Below are positions 6,532 to 13,419 of a stretch of DNA of 14,222 nt, one piece after another. Origin of the DNA: Cyanobacteria bacterium Co-bin13 (GTDB lineage: Bacteria; Cyanobacteriota; Cyanobacteriia; Phormidesmidales; Phormidesmidaceae). A program made the translations under genes and the position numbers. Under the pieces are notes generated by a model, which saw only the letters and a program-made list of their open reading frames with translations, was not told where the DNA came from and made no database searches. Positions within the stretch are counted from its first letter, which is position 1, and every line of letters starts with the position of its first letter. The DNA lies in NCBI GenBank assembly GCA_014534385.1, contig JACVRP010000043.1, positions 1 through 14,222 on the forward strand, written 5' to 3'.

Positions 6532-7536
6532 ATGTACAAGGTCATCGTCCGAGCATTTGGGGGAGTTGAGCAGCTAGACATCGTTGATTTACCCGATCCG
6601 GTTCCGGCAGCCGGAGAGGTCGTCGTAGGGCTCACCAGCATCGGTATGAACAACGCCGAGCTGATGGCCCGCCGAGGTGAATACCGCCTGATCTCGGGCA
6701 ATCCGCCCTTTACGCCTGGGCTGGAGGGCGGTGGGATAATTTTGGCGGTGGGTTCCGGCGTCAGCGATCGCATTGTCGGCCAGCGCGTCATCCTTACCCT
6801 AGAGGCCCCTGCCAGCAAGGGCCAGGGCCAGGGCACCTATCAATCTCACTACGTCGTGCGGGCAGAGCAGACCATTTTAGCGCCTGATGGCATACCTAAC
6901 CAGCTGCTGGGCGCGCTGTGGCTGCCCTACATAACCGCCTGGGGTTGCCTGGTGTGGCAGCAGGCCCTGCAGCCGGGGCAAACAGTACTGATTCCAGGGG
7001 CGAGCAGCAGCGTTGCGATCGCAGCCGCCCAGGTCGTCAAGCACCAGGGCGGCATTGCGGTCGGCACTACAACCAGCCCCGACAAGCTCACCAAGCTGCA
7101 GGCCATGCCAGAGGCTCCCTACGACCACCTGATCTTGACCCACGACACCGACTGGTACCGCTCAGCCAAAAAGCTGACTGGCGGCAAAGGCTTCAACGTC
7201 ATTTTTGATCCAGTAGCCGCCGGAGACTTTCTCAACACCGAGATTCGCCTGCTGGCCCAGGGCGGCACCCTCTGGATCTATGGCCTGCTAGGCAAGCCCG
7301 ACATCGTCAACGTCCATCCCCTGATCCGCAAGATGGCCTCGCTGCGTGGCTGGGTGCTCAATCAGCTGTCTGGCAGCGACGTTGAGCAGACGGCCTATCA
7401 GCACGTGCTGCAGCGAATTGCCGACGGCACCTATCAAATGCCCATCGCCGCCCAGTTCTCTCTACGCGATGTGCGGCAGGCTCAGACCGTGATGGAGCAG
7501 GGGAGGCACGTTGGCAAGCTGATTTTGGTGCCGTAG
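6532..7536 (+). CDS. Zinc-independent MDR oxidoreductase (quinone oxidoreductase-like)
   Basis: Medium-chain dehydrogenase/reductase of 334 residues, probably NADPH-dependent. The N-terminal GroES-like domain has GMNNAELMARRG (38-49), where zinc alcohol dehydrogenases carry the catalytic Cys. It also lacks the four-Cys structural zinc site, so it belongs with the zinc-free quinone-oxidoreductase/enoyl-reductase branch. TPGLEGGGII (61-70) follows. The Rossmann domain has IPGASSSVAIAAAQ (154-167), a Ser-rich version of the usual AxxGxxG loop, then FNVIFDPVAAG (221-231) and a GGTLWIYG strand. The start is supported by AAGGAG. The gene sits 77 nt before the likely phnF start and probably shares its transcript, suggesting a link to the phosphonate/phosphite block. 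The substrate is not inferable, and it is not phosphite dehydrogenase, which belongs to a different family. Confidence 0.85.
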   Translation: MYKVIVRAFGGVEQLDIVDLPDPVPAAGEVVVGLTSIGMNNAELMARRGEYRLISGNPPFTPGLEGGGIILAVGSGVSDRIVGQRVILTLEAPASKGQGQGTYQSHYVVRAEQTILAPDGIPNQLLGALWLPYITAWGCLVWQQALQPGQTVLIPGASSSVAIAAAQVVKHQGGIAVGTTTSPDKLTKLQAMPEAPYDHLILTHDTDWYRSAKKLTGGKGFNVIFDPVAAGDFLNTEIRLLAQGGTLWIYGLLGKPDIVNVHPLIRKMASLRGWVLNQLSGSDVEQTAYQHVLQRIADGTYQMPIAAQFSLRDVRQAQTVMEQGRHVGKLILVP

Positions 7537-7613
7537 AGCCTCCAGTGGGTGGCCTTGGGCGGGTTAATATAAAGCCAGCTTGTTTCCCAGGTCACATTCG
7601 CGCCACTGACTCA

Positions 7614-8387
7614 ATGGTTCAGGAAGCCTCACCGCTCTACCTGCAAATTGCCGATGAGATTCGGCGCAATATCCGTGAGTCGGTCTATCAGGTTGGCGAT
7701 AAGCTGCCGACGGAGGCTGAGCTGAGCGCCCGCTTCGGTGTCAACCGGCATACGCTGCGTCGGGCAATTGAAGTTTTGCGCAATGAGGGGCTGATTCGGG
7801 TTGATCGGGGTCGGGGCACCTTTGTCGCCGCTTCGCCCATCACCTACGCCATCGGTAAGCGAGTCCGCTACAACGAGACGCTCAAGGCCCAGGGCTATCA
7901 GCCCAGCCTCAAGCGCCTTCGCATTGCCGAAGTTCCGGCAGATGAAACTTTAAGCCGTAGGCTGGACTTAGACTTTGGCAATACCGTCATTCTCTATGAA
8001 CGGCTCTCCCTGGTAGACGATGCGCCTATTAGCGTGTCTAGCAGCTACTTTCCGGGCCACTGCCTGCCCCGTCTGCTAGAGCACTGCCAAAACCACACCT
8101 CTATTTCTCAGATGCTGAGCCAGGAGTACGGCTACGACCACATTCGCGGCAGCACCCGGATTTCTGCCTGCCCAGCCCAAGCTAGGGACGCTCGCCTGCT
8201 GGGGCTGCCTCTGGGAGCCCCCGTGTTGATGACCGAGGCCGTTAACGTCAATCAGCACAGCCAGGTCATTGAATACGGAGTGACTCGGTTTCGCGGAGAC
8301 CGGGTGGAGCTGGTGTTTGAAAATGACCTATCTAAGGACTGCCTGACGACCGTAGAAGGGCTAGATTTGCTGGCGGCTCCTCGCTAG
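7614..8387 (+). CDS. phnF: PhnF-type GntR/HutC transcriptional regulator
   Basis: Regulator of 257 residues with a GntR winged helix (about 7-72: LYLQIADEIRRNI, VGDKLPTEAELSARFGVNRH, LRRAIEVLRNEGL, then the RGRGTFV wing) and a UTRA ligand-binding domain (about 78-240). This is the HutC subfamily. The best match by pattern and context is PhnF, the regulator of phosphonate/phosphate-linked transport, because phnCDE follows directly. The ATG at 7614 puts the HTH near the N-terminus as in the family. A GTG at 7545, only 8 nt after the MDR stop, would add 23 unlikely residues. No Shine-Dalgarno is seen for either start. A 24-nt interrupted palindrome at 8484-8507, between this gene and phnC, is the likely operator. 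Confidence 0.87.
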   Translation: MVQEASPLYLQIADEIRRNIRESVYQVGDKLPTEAELSARFGVNRHTLRRAIEVLRNEGLIRVDRGRGTFVAASPITYAIGKRVRYNETLKAQGYQPSLKRLRIAEVPADETLSRRLDLDFGNTVILYERLSLVDDAPISVSSSYFPGHCLPRLLEHCQNHTSISQMLSQEYGYDHIRGSTRISACPAQARDARLLGLPLGAPVLMTEAVNVNQHSQVIEYGVTRFRGDRVELVFENDLSKDCLTTVEGLDLLAAPR

Positions 8388-8416
8388 CCACTCCCCACAG
8401 CGTAAAGCTCCTCAAA

Positions 8417-8446
8417 CTTAACCCTAACTTTCGGCTGGCTTAATCT
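8417..8446 (+). promoter_or_regulatory. Pho-box-like element upstream of phnC
   Basis: Three 8-bp units lie at exact 11-bp spacing: CTTAACCC (8417-8424), CTTTCGGC (8428-8435) and CTTAATCT (8439-8446). The known cyanobacterial Pho box (SphR/PhoB site) is tandem YTTAAYYW units with 3-bp spacers. The third unit fits fully, the first in seven of eight positions, and the middle one is degenerate. Location before a phosphonate/phosphite transporter supports phosphate-starvation control. Confidence 0.55.
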
Positions 8447-8483
8447 GCCTCTCCAATCATGAGGGTAAGGTGCTCTGGAAAAA

Positions 8484-8507
8484 ATACGTCTAGATATTTA
8501 GACCTAT
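8484..8507. promoter_or_regulatory. Candidate PhnF operator (24-nt interrupted palindrome)
   Basis: The pattern ATA-n-GTCTA-n-ATAT-n-TAGAC-n-TAT is symmetric except at two position pairs (8487/8504 and 8493/8498). The GTCTA...TAGAC arms fit the GTnTAnAC-type half-sites of GntR/HutC regulators. A -10-like TATGCT (8512-8517) follows closely, so binding here would interfere with phnC transcription. Confidence 0.6.
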
Positions 8508-8511
8508 AGCC

Positions 8512-8517
8512 TATGCT
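8512..8517 (+). promoter_or_regulatory. Possible -10 box of phnCDE
   Basis: TATGCT is the best -10 match just downstream of the candidate PhnF operator. The sequence 17 bp upstream (TCTAGA, within the operator) is a poor -35, as expected for an activator-dependent promoter. Weak evidence. Confidence 0.25.
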
Positions 8518-8548
8518 CTGTCTCAAGTGACAGGGCGAGTCAGAAGCT

Positions 8549-8563
8549 TACCTGGACCAGGTA
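8549..8563. promoter_or_regulatory. 15-nt palindrome in the phnC leader
   Basis: TACCTGG-A-CCAGGTA is a perfect inverted repeat of 7-bp arms around one central base, about 100 nt before phnC. The 1-nt centre makes a hairpin unlikely, so a dimeric protein site is the better reading. No family is assigned. Confidence 0.4.
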
Positions 8564-8666
8564 TTTGACCCATTGCCTGAGCCTAAGCTCTCTAACCAAA
8601 GCCATATCTGCCGGGGCGCTGCTAGCTGTGGTCAACGTCAAGCCCTTTGCCGAGAGGTCAGCAACC

Positions 8667-9488
8667 ATGCCGCAATCGCCCACCGCGAGCTCCACAACTC
8701 CCGCTGTGGAAGTGTTTAACCTGAGCAAGTCGTTTAAGGGCAGACAGGCGCTGCAGCAGGTCAATCTGTCGGTTGCTGAGGGTGAGATGGTGGCATTGGT
8801 AGGGGCTTCGGGCTCTGGCAAGTCCACCCTGCTGCGCAACCTCAATGGCCTGCAGCAGGCGGAGCAGGGTCGCATTGAAATTTTTGGCACGGCGCTGCAG
8901 ACCGATGGCGTCTTGCACTCTCGGGTACGGCAGCTGCGGAGCCAGATGGGCTTTATCTTTCAGCAGTTCAACCTGGTCAACCGCCTGACGGTGCTGGAGA
9001 ACGTGCTGATTGGCAACCTGTCGCAGGTGCCGATGACGCGATCGCTCCTGGGCTGGTTCACCCAGGCCGAAAAGCAGCAGGCGCTGATGGCGCTGGAGCA
9101 GGTCGGCATTCTCAACCAGGCCAATAAGCGGGCCTCGGCCCTTTCCGGCGGGCAGCAGCAGCGAGTTGCCATTGCCCGCTGTCTGATGCAGGGAGCCCGC
9201 ATCATTTTGGCCGACGAGCCGATTGCCTCGCTCGATCCCGAGTCGGCCCGCAAGGTCATGAACCTGCTCACCACTCTTAACCGCAAATACGGCATTACGG
9301 TGCTGGTTTCCCTGCATCAGGTACAGATGGTGCGGCAGTACTGCGATCGCACCGTCGCCCTCTGCGACGGCATCGTTCGCTTTGACGGCGATACCGTGCA
9401 CCTCGATGACAACTGCCTGGCCAGCATCTACGGCTCAGCCGCCGAAGAACTGGTGCTGGCAGGACATGGCGAAGCCCTGGTGGTCTAG
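8667..9488 (+). CDS. phnC: Phosphonate/phosphite ABC transporter, ATP-binding protein PhnC
   Basis: ATPase subunit of 273 residues that energises PhnDE import from the cytosolic face. Walker A GASGSGKST lies at 46-54, the Q-loop FIFQQFNLV at 96-104 (the QFNLVNRLTVLENVL stretch is typical of PhnC), the signature LSGGQQQR at 159-166, Walker B IILADEP at 179-185 with Glu184, the D-loop SLDP, and the H-loop His217. I chose the ATG at 8667 because GAGAGG (8652-8657) precedes it by 9 nt and because the core of other PhnC proteins begins shortly after. The frame is open back to a TTG at 8565, which has no such support. phnD follows after 64 nt and phnE after that, as in standard phnCDE operons. Transport specificity rests with PhnD. 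Confidence 0.93.
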   Translation: MPQSPTASSTTPAVEVFNLSKSFKGRQALQQVNLSVAEGEMVALVGASGSGKSTLLRNLNGLQQAEQGRIEIFGTALQTDGVLHSRVRQLRSQMGFIFQQFNLVNRLTVLENVLIGNLSQVPMTRSLLGWFTQAEKQQALMALEQVGILNQANKRASALSGGQQQRVAIARCLMQGARIILADEPIASLDPESARKVMNLLTTLNRKYGITVLVSLHQVQMVRQYCDRTVALCDGIVRFDGDTVHLDDNCLASIYGSAAEELVLAGHGEALVV

Positions 9489-9552
9489 CCCCAGCAAAGT
9501 TGCTCCTCACCCCCGTTCAAACCCTTAACTCACCCATATCTAGGGAACGCTT

Positions 9553-10593
9553 ATGCTGACCAAACCGATGAAAAGATGGACCTCTCTCCTGACCGTGGCC
9601 CTGATCGGCACCAGCGTTTTAGCCGGCTGTAGCCAAGATTCGGCCAGTCAGCCAGCCGACGAGACCGCTGCCGGTGAGACCTGCGCTCCCGAACTCACCG
9701 CACTTGATTTCGGCATTATTTCCACCGAATCTCAGGCCAATCTCAAGCCCCTTTGGGAGCCGTTCCTAGAGGCGATGGCAGCCGAGCTAGGGCGGCCCGT
9801 CAACGGCTTCTACGCTACCGACTATGCCGGGGTCATTGAAGCCATGGGAGCCGGTAAGCTGCAGCTAGCCTGGTACGGCGGCAAGTCCTATATTGAGGCA
9901 GCTGAGCGCTCCAATGCCGAAGCCTTTGCTCAAACCGTTGCCGAAGATGGCTCTAAGGGCTACTACGCGCACCTGATCAGCAATAAGGAAAACCCAATTG
10001 TGCAGGAGATCGACCTGGCCCAAGGCAATGGCGACGAATACGTGGTGGAAAATTCGCAGGACCTGACTTTCGCCTTCAACGACCCCAACTCCACCTCCGG
10101 CTTTTTGGTGCCCACCTACTACGTCTTTGCTCAAAAGGGCGTCAACCCCAACACTGCCTTCAAGCAGCTACTCTTTGCCGGTAGCCACGAGGCCACCGCG
10201 CAAGCCGTCGCCAACAATCAGGTAGACGTCGCCACCAACAACAACGAGTCGATGGCTCGCCTGCAGGAATCCGACCCGGCTGCCTTCGAGCGGGTGCAGA
10301 TCATTTGGACCTCGCCCGAGATCCCCAGTGACCCCATTGCCTACCGCAAAGACCTGCCCGACTGCATGAAGGAGCAGCTCCAAGACTTCTTCTACACCTA
10401 CCAAGACGAAGCCGTACTGGCTCCCCTGCAGTGGGATGGCTTCGTCCCCGCAGACGACGCCACCTGGAACACCATTCGGGAGCTGGAAATTGCCAAAGAC
10501 ATTTTGGAAGTTCAGAACGATGCCAACCTCAATGCTGAGGCCAAACAGCAAAAGCTAGATGAACTCAATCAGAAGCTAGAAGCCTTGAAGTAG
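9553..10593 (+). CDS. phnD: Phosphonate/phosphite-binding lipoprotein PhnD
   Basis: Periplasmic substrate-binding protein of 346 residues, predicted to be a lipoprotein. A basic start (KPMKRW), a hydrophobic h-region and the lipobox LAGC place the lipidated cysteine at 26. PhnD-family hallmarks are FGIISTESQANL (53-64), the GKLQLAWYGGKSYIEA region (101-116), DPNSTSGFLVP (177-187, with the Ser-Thr-Ser anion-binding turn) and GSHEATAQAVANNQVDVA (210-227). The C-terminal end (about 315-345) is charged, Leu/Gln-rich and probably helical. AGGGA (9542-9546) lies 6 nt before the ATG. The same family includes proteins binding phosphite, methylphosphonate, 2-aminoethylphosphonate or phosphate analogues, and residues visible here do not settle which. 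A hairpin follows the gene at once. Confidence 0.93.
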   Translation: MLTKPMKRWTSLLTVALIGTSVLAGCSQDSASQPADETAAGETCAPELTALDFGIISTESQANLKPLWEPFLEAMAAELGRPVNGFYATDYAGVIEAMGAGKLQLAWYGGKSYIEAAERSNAEAFAQTVAEDGSKGYYAHLISNKENPIVQEIDLAQGNGDEYVVENSQDLTFAFNDPNSTSGFLVPTYYVFAQKGVNPNTAFKQLLFAGSHEATAQAVANNQVDVATNNNESMARLQESDPAAFERVQIIWTSPEIPSDPIAYRKDLPDCMKEQLQDFFYTYQDEAVLAPLQWDGFVPADDATWNTIRELEIAKDILEVQNDANLNAEAKQQKLDELNQKLEALK

Positions 10594-10617
10594 CACCTCT
10601 GCGCTAGCCAATACCAG

Positions 10618-10656
10618 GCAGCTGGAGGAAGACCCTCCGGGCTCTTCTCCAGCTGT
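10618..10656 (+). repeat. Strong intercistronic hairpin between phnD and phnE
   Basis: CAGCTGGA-G-GAAGA (10619-10632) pairs with TCTTCTCCAGCTG (10643-10655), a 13-bp stem with a single bulged G. Three more C-G pairs (10633-10635 with 10639-10641) form above a bulged C and close the loop TCC. No T-run follows, so this is not a simple terminator. Its place after the binding-protein gene fits an RNA processing or stability element that keeps phnD mRNA above phnE. Confidence 0.7.
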
Positions 10657-10704
10657 CCATCCCCTCCCACCCACTCATCCACCCCTCACCCTCCCACCTC
10701 TCAC
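10656..10704. repeat. G-free C/T/A tract before phnE
   Basis: Forty-nine bases contain no G and consist of CCC/CCCC runs separated by A and T (CCACCC, CTCACC, CTCATCC units). The complementary strand has at least six runs of three or four G. The tract occupies the space where a Shine-Dalgarno for phnE should be, and its composition continues into the first codons of the annotated phnE. Confidence 0.7.
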
Positions 10705-10710
10705 CGCACC

Positions 10711-11538
10711 ATGCCCAACTCCCCACCCCTCACCCCCGGAACGTCCTCTCCCGCTGTCCAATCCATGCTAGACAGCCAGCAGAAGCGCATCACGGCCATG
10801 CGGCTGGGGTATTTGGGAGTTGCGATCGCAGTCTTCGTCTACGCTGGCATCCAGAGCGATCTGAGCTTTGTGGAGCTGTTTCAGGGCAGCAGCAACATGG
10901 CCGAGTACATCAGCCGCTACTTTCCGCCCAGTTTTGCCTATTGGCGGCTGTACCTGCAAGACACCCTCGAAACCATTTCAATGGCCCTTTGGGGAACGTC
11001 AATGGCCTCTATCGTGGCCGTCCCCCTCTCGATTTTGGCTTCCGAAAACATCTGCCCACAGTGGATCGTCTTTCCCATTCGCCGCCTGCTCGACGCGATG
11101 CGGGCCATCAACGAGATTGTCTTTGCCCTAATCTTTGTTGTGGCGGTGGGTCTAGGCCCCTTTGCCGGTGTGCTGGCCCTGTTTGTTCACACCACGGGCA
11201 CCTTGGGCAAGCTGTTCTCCGAAGCCGTCGAATCCATCGATCCCGGCCCAGTCGAAGGCATTCGGGCCACCGGGGCCAGCAAACTTCAGGAAATTCTGTT
11301 CGGCGTTTTGCCGCAGGTCATGCCGCTGTGGATTTCCTTTACGCTCTATCGATTTGAGGCCGATGTCCGCTCAGCCTCCGTGCTGGGAATTGTCGGGGCA
11401 GGCGGCATCGGCGTCTCGCTGTATCAGAGCTTCCGGTCCTTTCGCTACCCCGATGTCTGCGCCATCTTAATTATTCTGATTGTGTCAGTATCAATCATCG
11501 ACACGGTTTCCTCCAAGCTGCGGCAACGGTTGATCTAA
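10711..11538 (+). CDS. phnE: Phosphonate/phosphite ABC transporter permease PhnE
   Basis: Integral membrane subunit of 275 residues of the PhnCDE importer. A first membrane segment lies at about 32-47, further segments at about 86-110, 132-160, 203-213 and 250-265. The EAA loop GIRATGASKLQEILFGVLPQ (183-202) contacts the ATPase, and the family motif ASVLGIVGAGGIG (222-234) is present. The start is uncertain. The ATG at 10711 has no Shine-Dalgarno and yields a Pro/Ser/Thr-rich lead (about residues 1-18) that looks like a translation of the upstream C-rich tract. The Met at 10765 is an equally good start and would give 257 residues. The gap of 117 nt from phnD contains the hairpin. The gene ends 6 bp from the convergent methyltransferase gene. 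Confidence 0.9.
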   Translation: MPNSPPLTPGTSSPAVQSMLDSQQKRITAMRLGYLGVAIAVFVYAGIQSDLSFVELFQGSSNMAEYISRYFPPSFAYWRLYLQDTLETISMALWGTSMASIVAVPLSILASENICPQWIVFPIRRLLDAMRAINEIVFALIFVVAVGLGPFAGVLALFVHTTGTLGKLFSEAVESIDPGPVEGIRATGASKLQEILFGVLPQVMPLWISFTLYRFEADVRSASVLGIVGAGGIGVSLYQSFRSFRYPDVCAILIILIVSVSIIDTVSSKLRQRLI

Positions 11539-11544
11539 GGAAAA

Positions 11545-13068
11545 TCAGGCCACAACCTGGAGCTGCTTGAGCAGGGGTAGCCGCTGCTGCACCAGCAGAG
11601 TCTCTTTCTGCCTCAGCTCCTGCAGATTTTCCTCAGCTGTCTTTAATGGCTGCCCGTCCTTAACCAGGGTTTGCTTTTGGGCCGACAGCACGCCCCAGGC
11701 AAAGGCAGCCGCCGCCTGCTTGCGAATCAGCCCCACCAGCAGCAGCTGTTCAATGCGGTCTAGCCCAACCCCACTACCAGTCAGAGGAGAGGCTAAAAAC
11801 TGTAGATCAGCGCCGTATTGGCTCTGATCTAGCACCGCTTGATTAAACCGCTCAGTGCTCTGACGTCGCTGCGCCAGATCAGCCTCCGGCAGGGTAGGCG
11901 CGGCCCAGTTTGCTCCCACCAGCACCATCAGCGCCTCCAGCAGCCTTTCCAGGCTCAGCTGCTTAAGGTCGGCGTGCTGGGTCAGCTGCCCTAACGTGGC
12001 GGGTCCCTGACTCAAAACTTCAATCAGCGGCCTATAGATATCGGCCTGGAGGGAAACCTCCCCCAGCGCCGACTGAAACTTGAAGGGAATGCTAGCCGCT
12101 GGCTGAGTCAAGACAAATCCCTGCTGCCTTAGCTTTTCTAACTGCTCCAGCGAACTCAGCCGCACGGCCCCTCGGATGAACAGATCACGCCTAAACTGCT
12201 GGTTAATCAGGTAGTCCTTGAGCAGCTGACGCTGCAGCGGATCTTTGACGCTGGCAAATAGCTCCCGCGCCGACTGCGGAATGTTGAGGGCATCGATATG
12301 GTCGAGCAGGTTGGCTGAGGCAGCAAACATCAGCTTGGCTGGCGACAGTTCTGCGGCGACCTGAGTGACAAACAGCGGGTGCCAGTGCTCATTAAAATAC
12401 TCGTGGGCCAGGTAATGCCGGTTTTGCTTCTGCAGCTGACCCAGCCGCTGAACTGCCAGCGGGTTGACCTTGAAGTAGCCGCTGTCTGAGTCAGACAGCC
12501 TTTGCACAAACTGCAGCGCCTGATCTACCCGCTCTAAAATGGGCCCGCCGCTAGCCTGTCCCTGCTCATAGATCAGCCGCTGCAGCGGCATAAGCGCAGC
12601 CCAGCCGGGGTAGCAGTTATAGCTGATGTAAACAACGCCTGAAGGCTTTAGATGGCGGCGCATAAATTCCACAATATGCGCTCGATTCTCGGGGGAGATC
12701 CAGCTGTAGATGCCGTGCAGGCAAACGTAATCTAACGGCGGCAGGTCTGCCTCAACATACTGCTCGAAGCTATTTTCGCTAAAGGTAATGTTGTCAAGCG
12801 CCGCTGCCGACTGAAAACGGTGGGCGGTTGCGATGTGGCTGGGGTTAAAGTCGGTGGCAAAAAAGTGACCCTGAGGGTTGGCTGCTGCTACCAAGTTAGC
12901 GGTAAAACCCTGGCCACAGCCCAGCTCAGCCCAGGTAAAACCCTGCTCGGGCGGCAGGCTCAAGCCAGCACACAGCAGCGCAAAGCGCAGGTGGGCGGGG
13001 GCCAATTCTCGGTAAAAGCCGTGGGTATATTCGATTTCGGTGACGTAGCCGTCACTCCAGGAAATCAT
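11545..13068 (-). CDS. SAM-dependent methyltransferase with methyltransferase regulatory domain
   Basis: Class I methyltransferase of 507 residues, predicted soluble. After SWSDGYVTEIEYTHGFYREL (3-22), typical of this family, motif I is ELGCGQGFT (48-56), then FATDFNP (70-76, the acidic residue that binds the SAM ribose) and LDYVCLHGIYSWI. The middle region YLAHEYFNEHWHPLFVTQVA and following helices match the methyltransferase regulatory domain (Pfam MethyTransf_Reg). The Gln/Leu-rich C-terminal part (about 340-507) has no motif I recognise. I chose the ATG at 13068 because family members start just before the SWSDGY block and because it sits 2 nt after the stop of the upstream small gene. 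A GTG at 13113 would overlap that gene by about 40 nt. The methyl acceptor is unknown. Confidence 0.85.
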   Translation of the reverse strand: MISWSDGYVTEIEYTHGFYRELAPAHLRFALLCAGLSLPPEQGFTWAELGCGQGFTANLVAAANPQGHFFATDFNPSHIATAHRFQSAAALDNITFSENSFEQYVEADLPPLDYVCLHGIYSWISPENRAHIVEFMRRHLKPSGVVYISYNCYPGWAALMPLQRLIYEQGQASGGPILERVDQALQFVQRLSDSDSGYFKVNPLAVQRLGQLQKQNRHYLAHEYFNEHWHPLFVTQVAAELSPAKLMFAASANLLDHIDALNIPQSARELFASVKDPLQRQLLKDYLINQQFRRDLFIRGAVRLSSLEQLEKLRQQGFVLTQPAASIPFKFQSALGEVSLQADIYRPLIEVLSQGPATLGQLTQHADLKQLSLERLLEALMVLVGANWAAPTLPEADLAQRRQSTERFNQAVLDQSQYGADLQFLASPLTGSGVGLDRIEQLLLVGLIRKQAAAAFAWGVLSAQKQTLVKDGQPLKTAEENLQELRQKETLLVQQRLPLLKQLQVVA

Positions 13069-13070
13069 GA

Positions 13071-13349
13071 CTAATGCAGGCCAGGCTCGATCTGATTGAG
13101 CGGAATGAAGCACTCAATTGGCAGCAGCACGGGCTTGCCGCCAAAAATCAGCTTGCCCCGATGGGTTTTGCGGCTAATCGCTACCCCAATAGGGCGCTGC
13201 ATCTCTTCCGGGTGAACTTCGTAGTAGGTTCGGTAGATTTGGCGAGCTGCCTTGAGCAGGGTGGGATCCAGTACGGGCGGCAGACCGTTGGGCTCGTTTA
13301 ACAGGGCGGGCGCGGGACTCTGTGGAATGGGTTGCTGTAGACCGTACAC
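13071..13349 (-). CDS. Small protein of unknown function upstream of the methyltransferase gene
   Basis: I do not recognise this 92-residue protein. It opens with a Pro/Gln/Leu-rich, probably disordered stretch (residues 1-28), followed by an amphipathic segment (LLKAARQIYRTYYEVH, 31-46) and a basic/hydrophobic C-terminal part (RPIGVAISRKTHRGKLIFGG, then PVLLPIECFIPL) that could be a small beta domain. No Cys pairs, signal peptide or membrane helix are seen. The start must be the GTG at 13349 or later, because an in-frame TGA lies two codons upstream. Its stop is 2 nt before the methyltransferase ATG, so the two are almost certainly cotranscribed and translationally coupled. That coupling and the protein-like composition are the main evidence that it is real. 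Confidence 0.65.
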   Translation of the reverse strand: MYGLQQPIPQSPAPALLNEPNGLPPVLDPTLLKAARQIYRTYYEVHPEEMQRPIGVAISRKTHRGKLIFGGKPVLLPIECFIPLNQIEPGLH

Positions 13350-13419
13350 GGCTCACTGGTGACTCATCTAGACAAGACTGTAATCGATCTACCCGGTGGC
13401 AGCAAATCCTTAATGTTCC

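Noticed and set aside
8658..9401. 247-codon open frame antisense to phnC
   Set aside because: It is a shadow of a GC-rich coding strand. phnC has all ABC ATPase motifs, and the antisense product shows no recognisable domain or ribosome-binding site.
13366..13373. ATCTAGAC (reverse complement GTCTAGAT) before the small gene as a second PhnF site
   Set aside because: It matches only one half of the 8484-8507 palindrome and lacks a symmetric partner. An 8-mer match is expected by chance.
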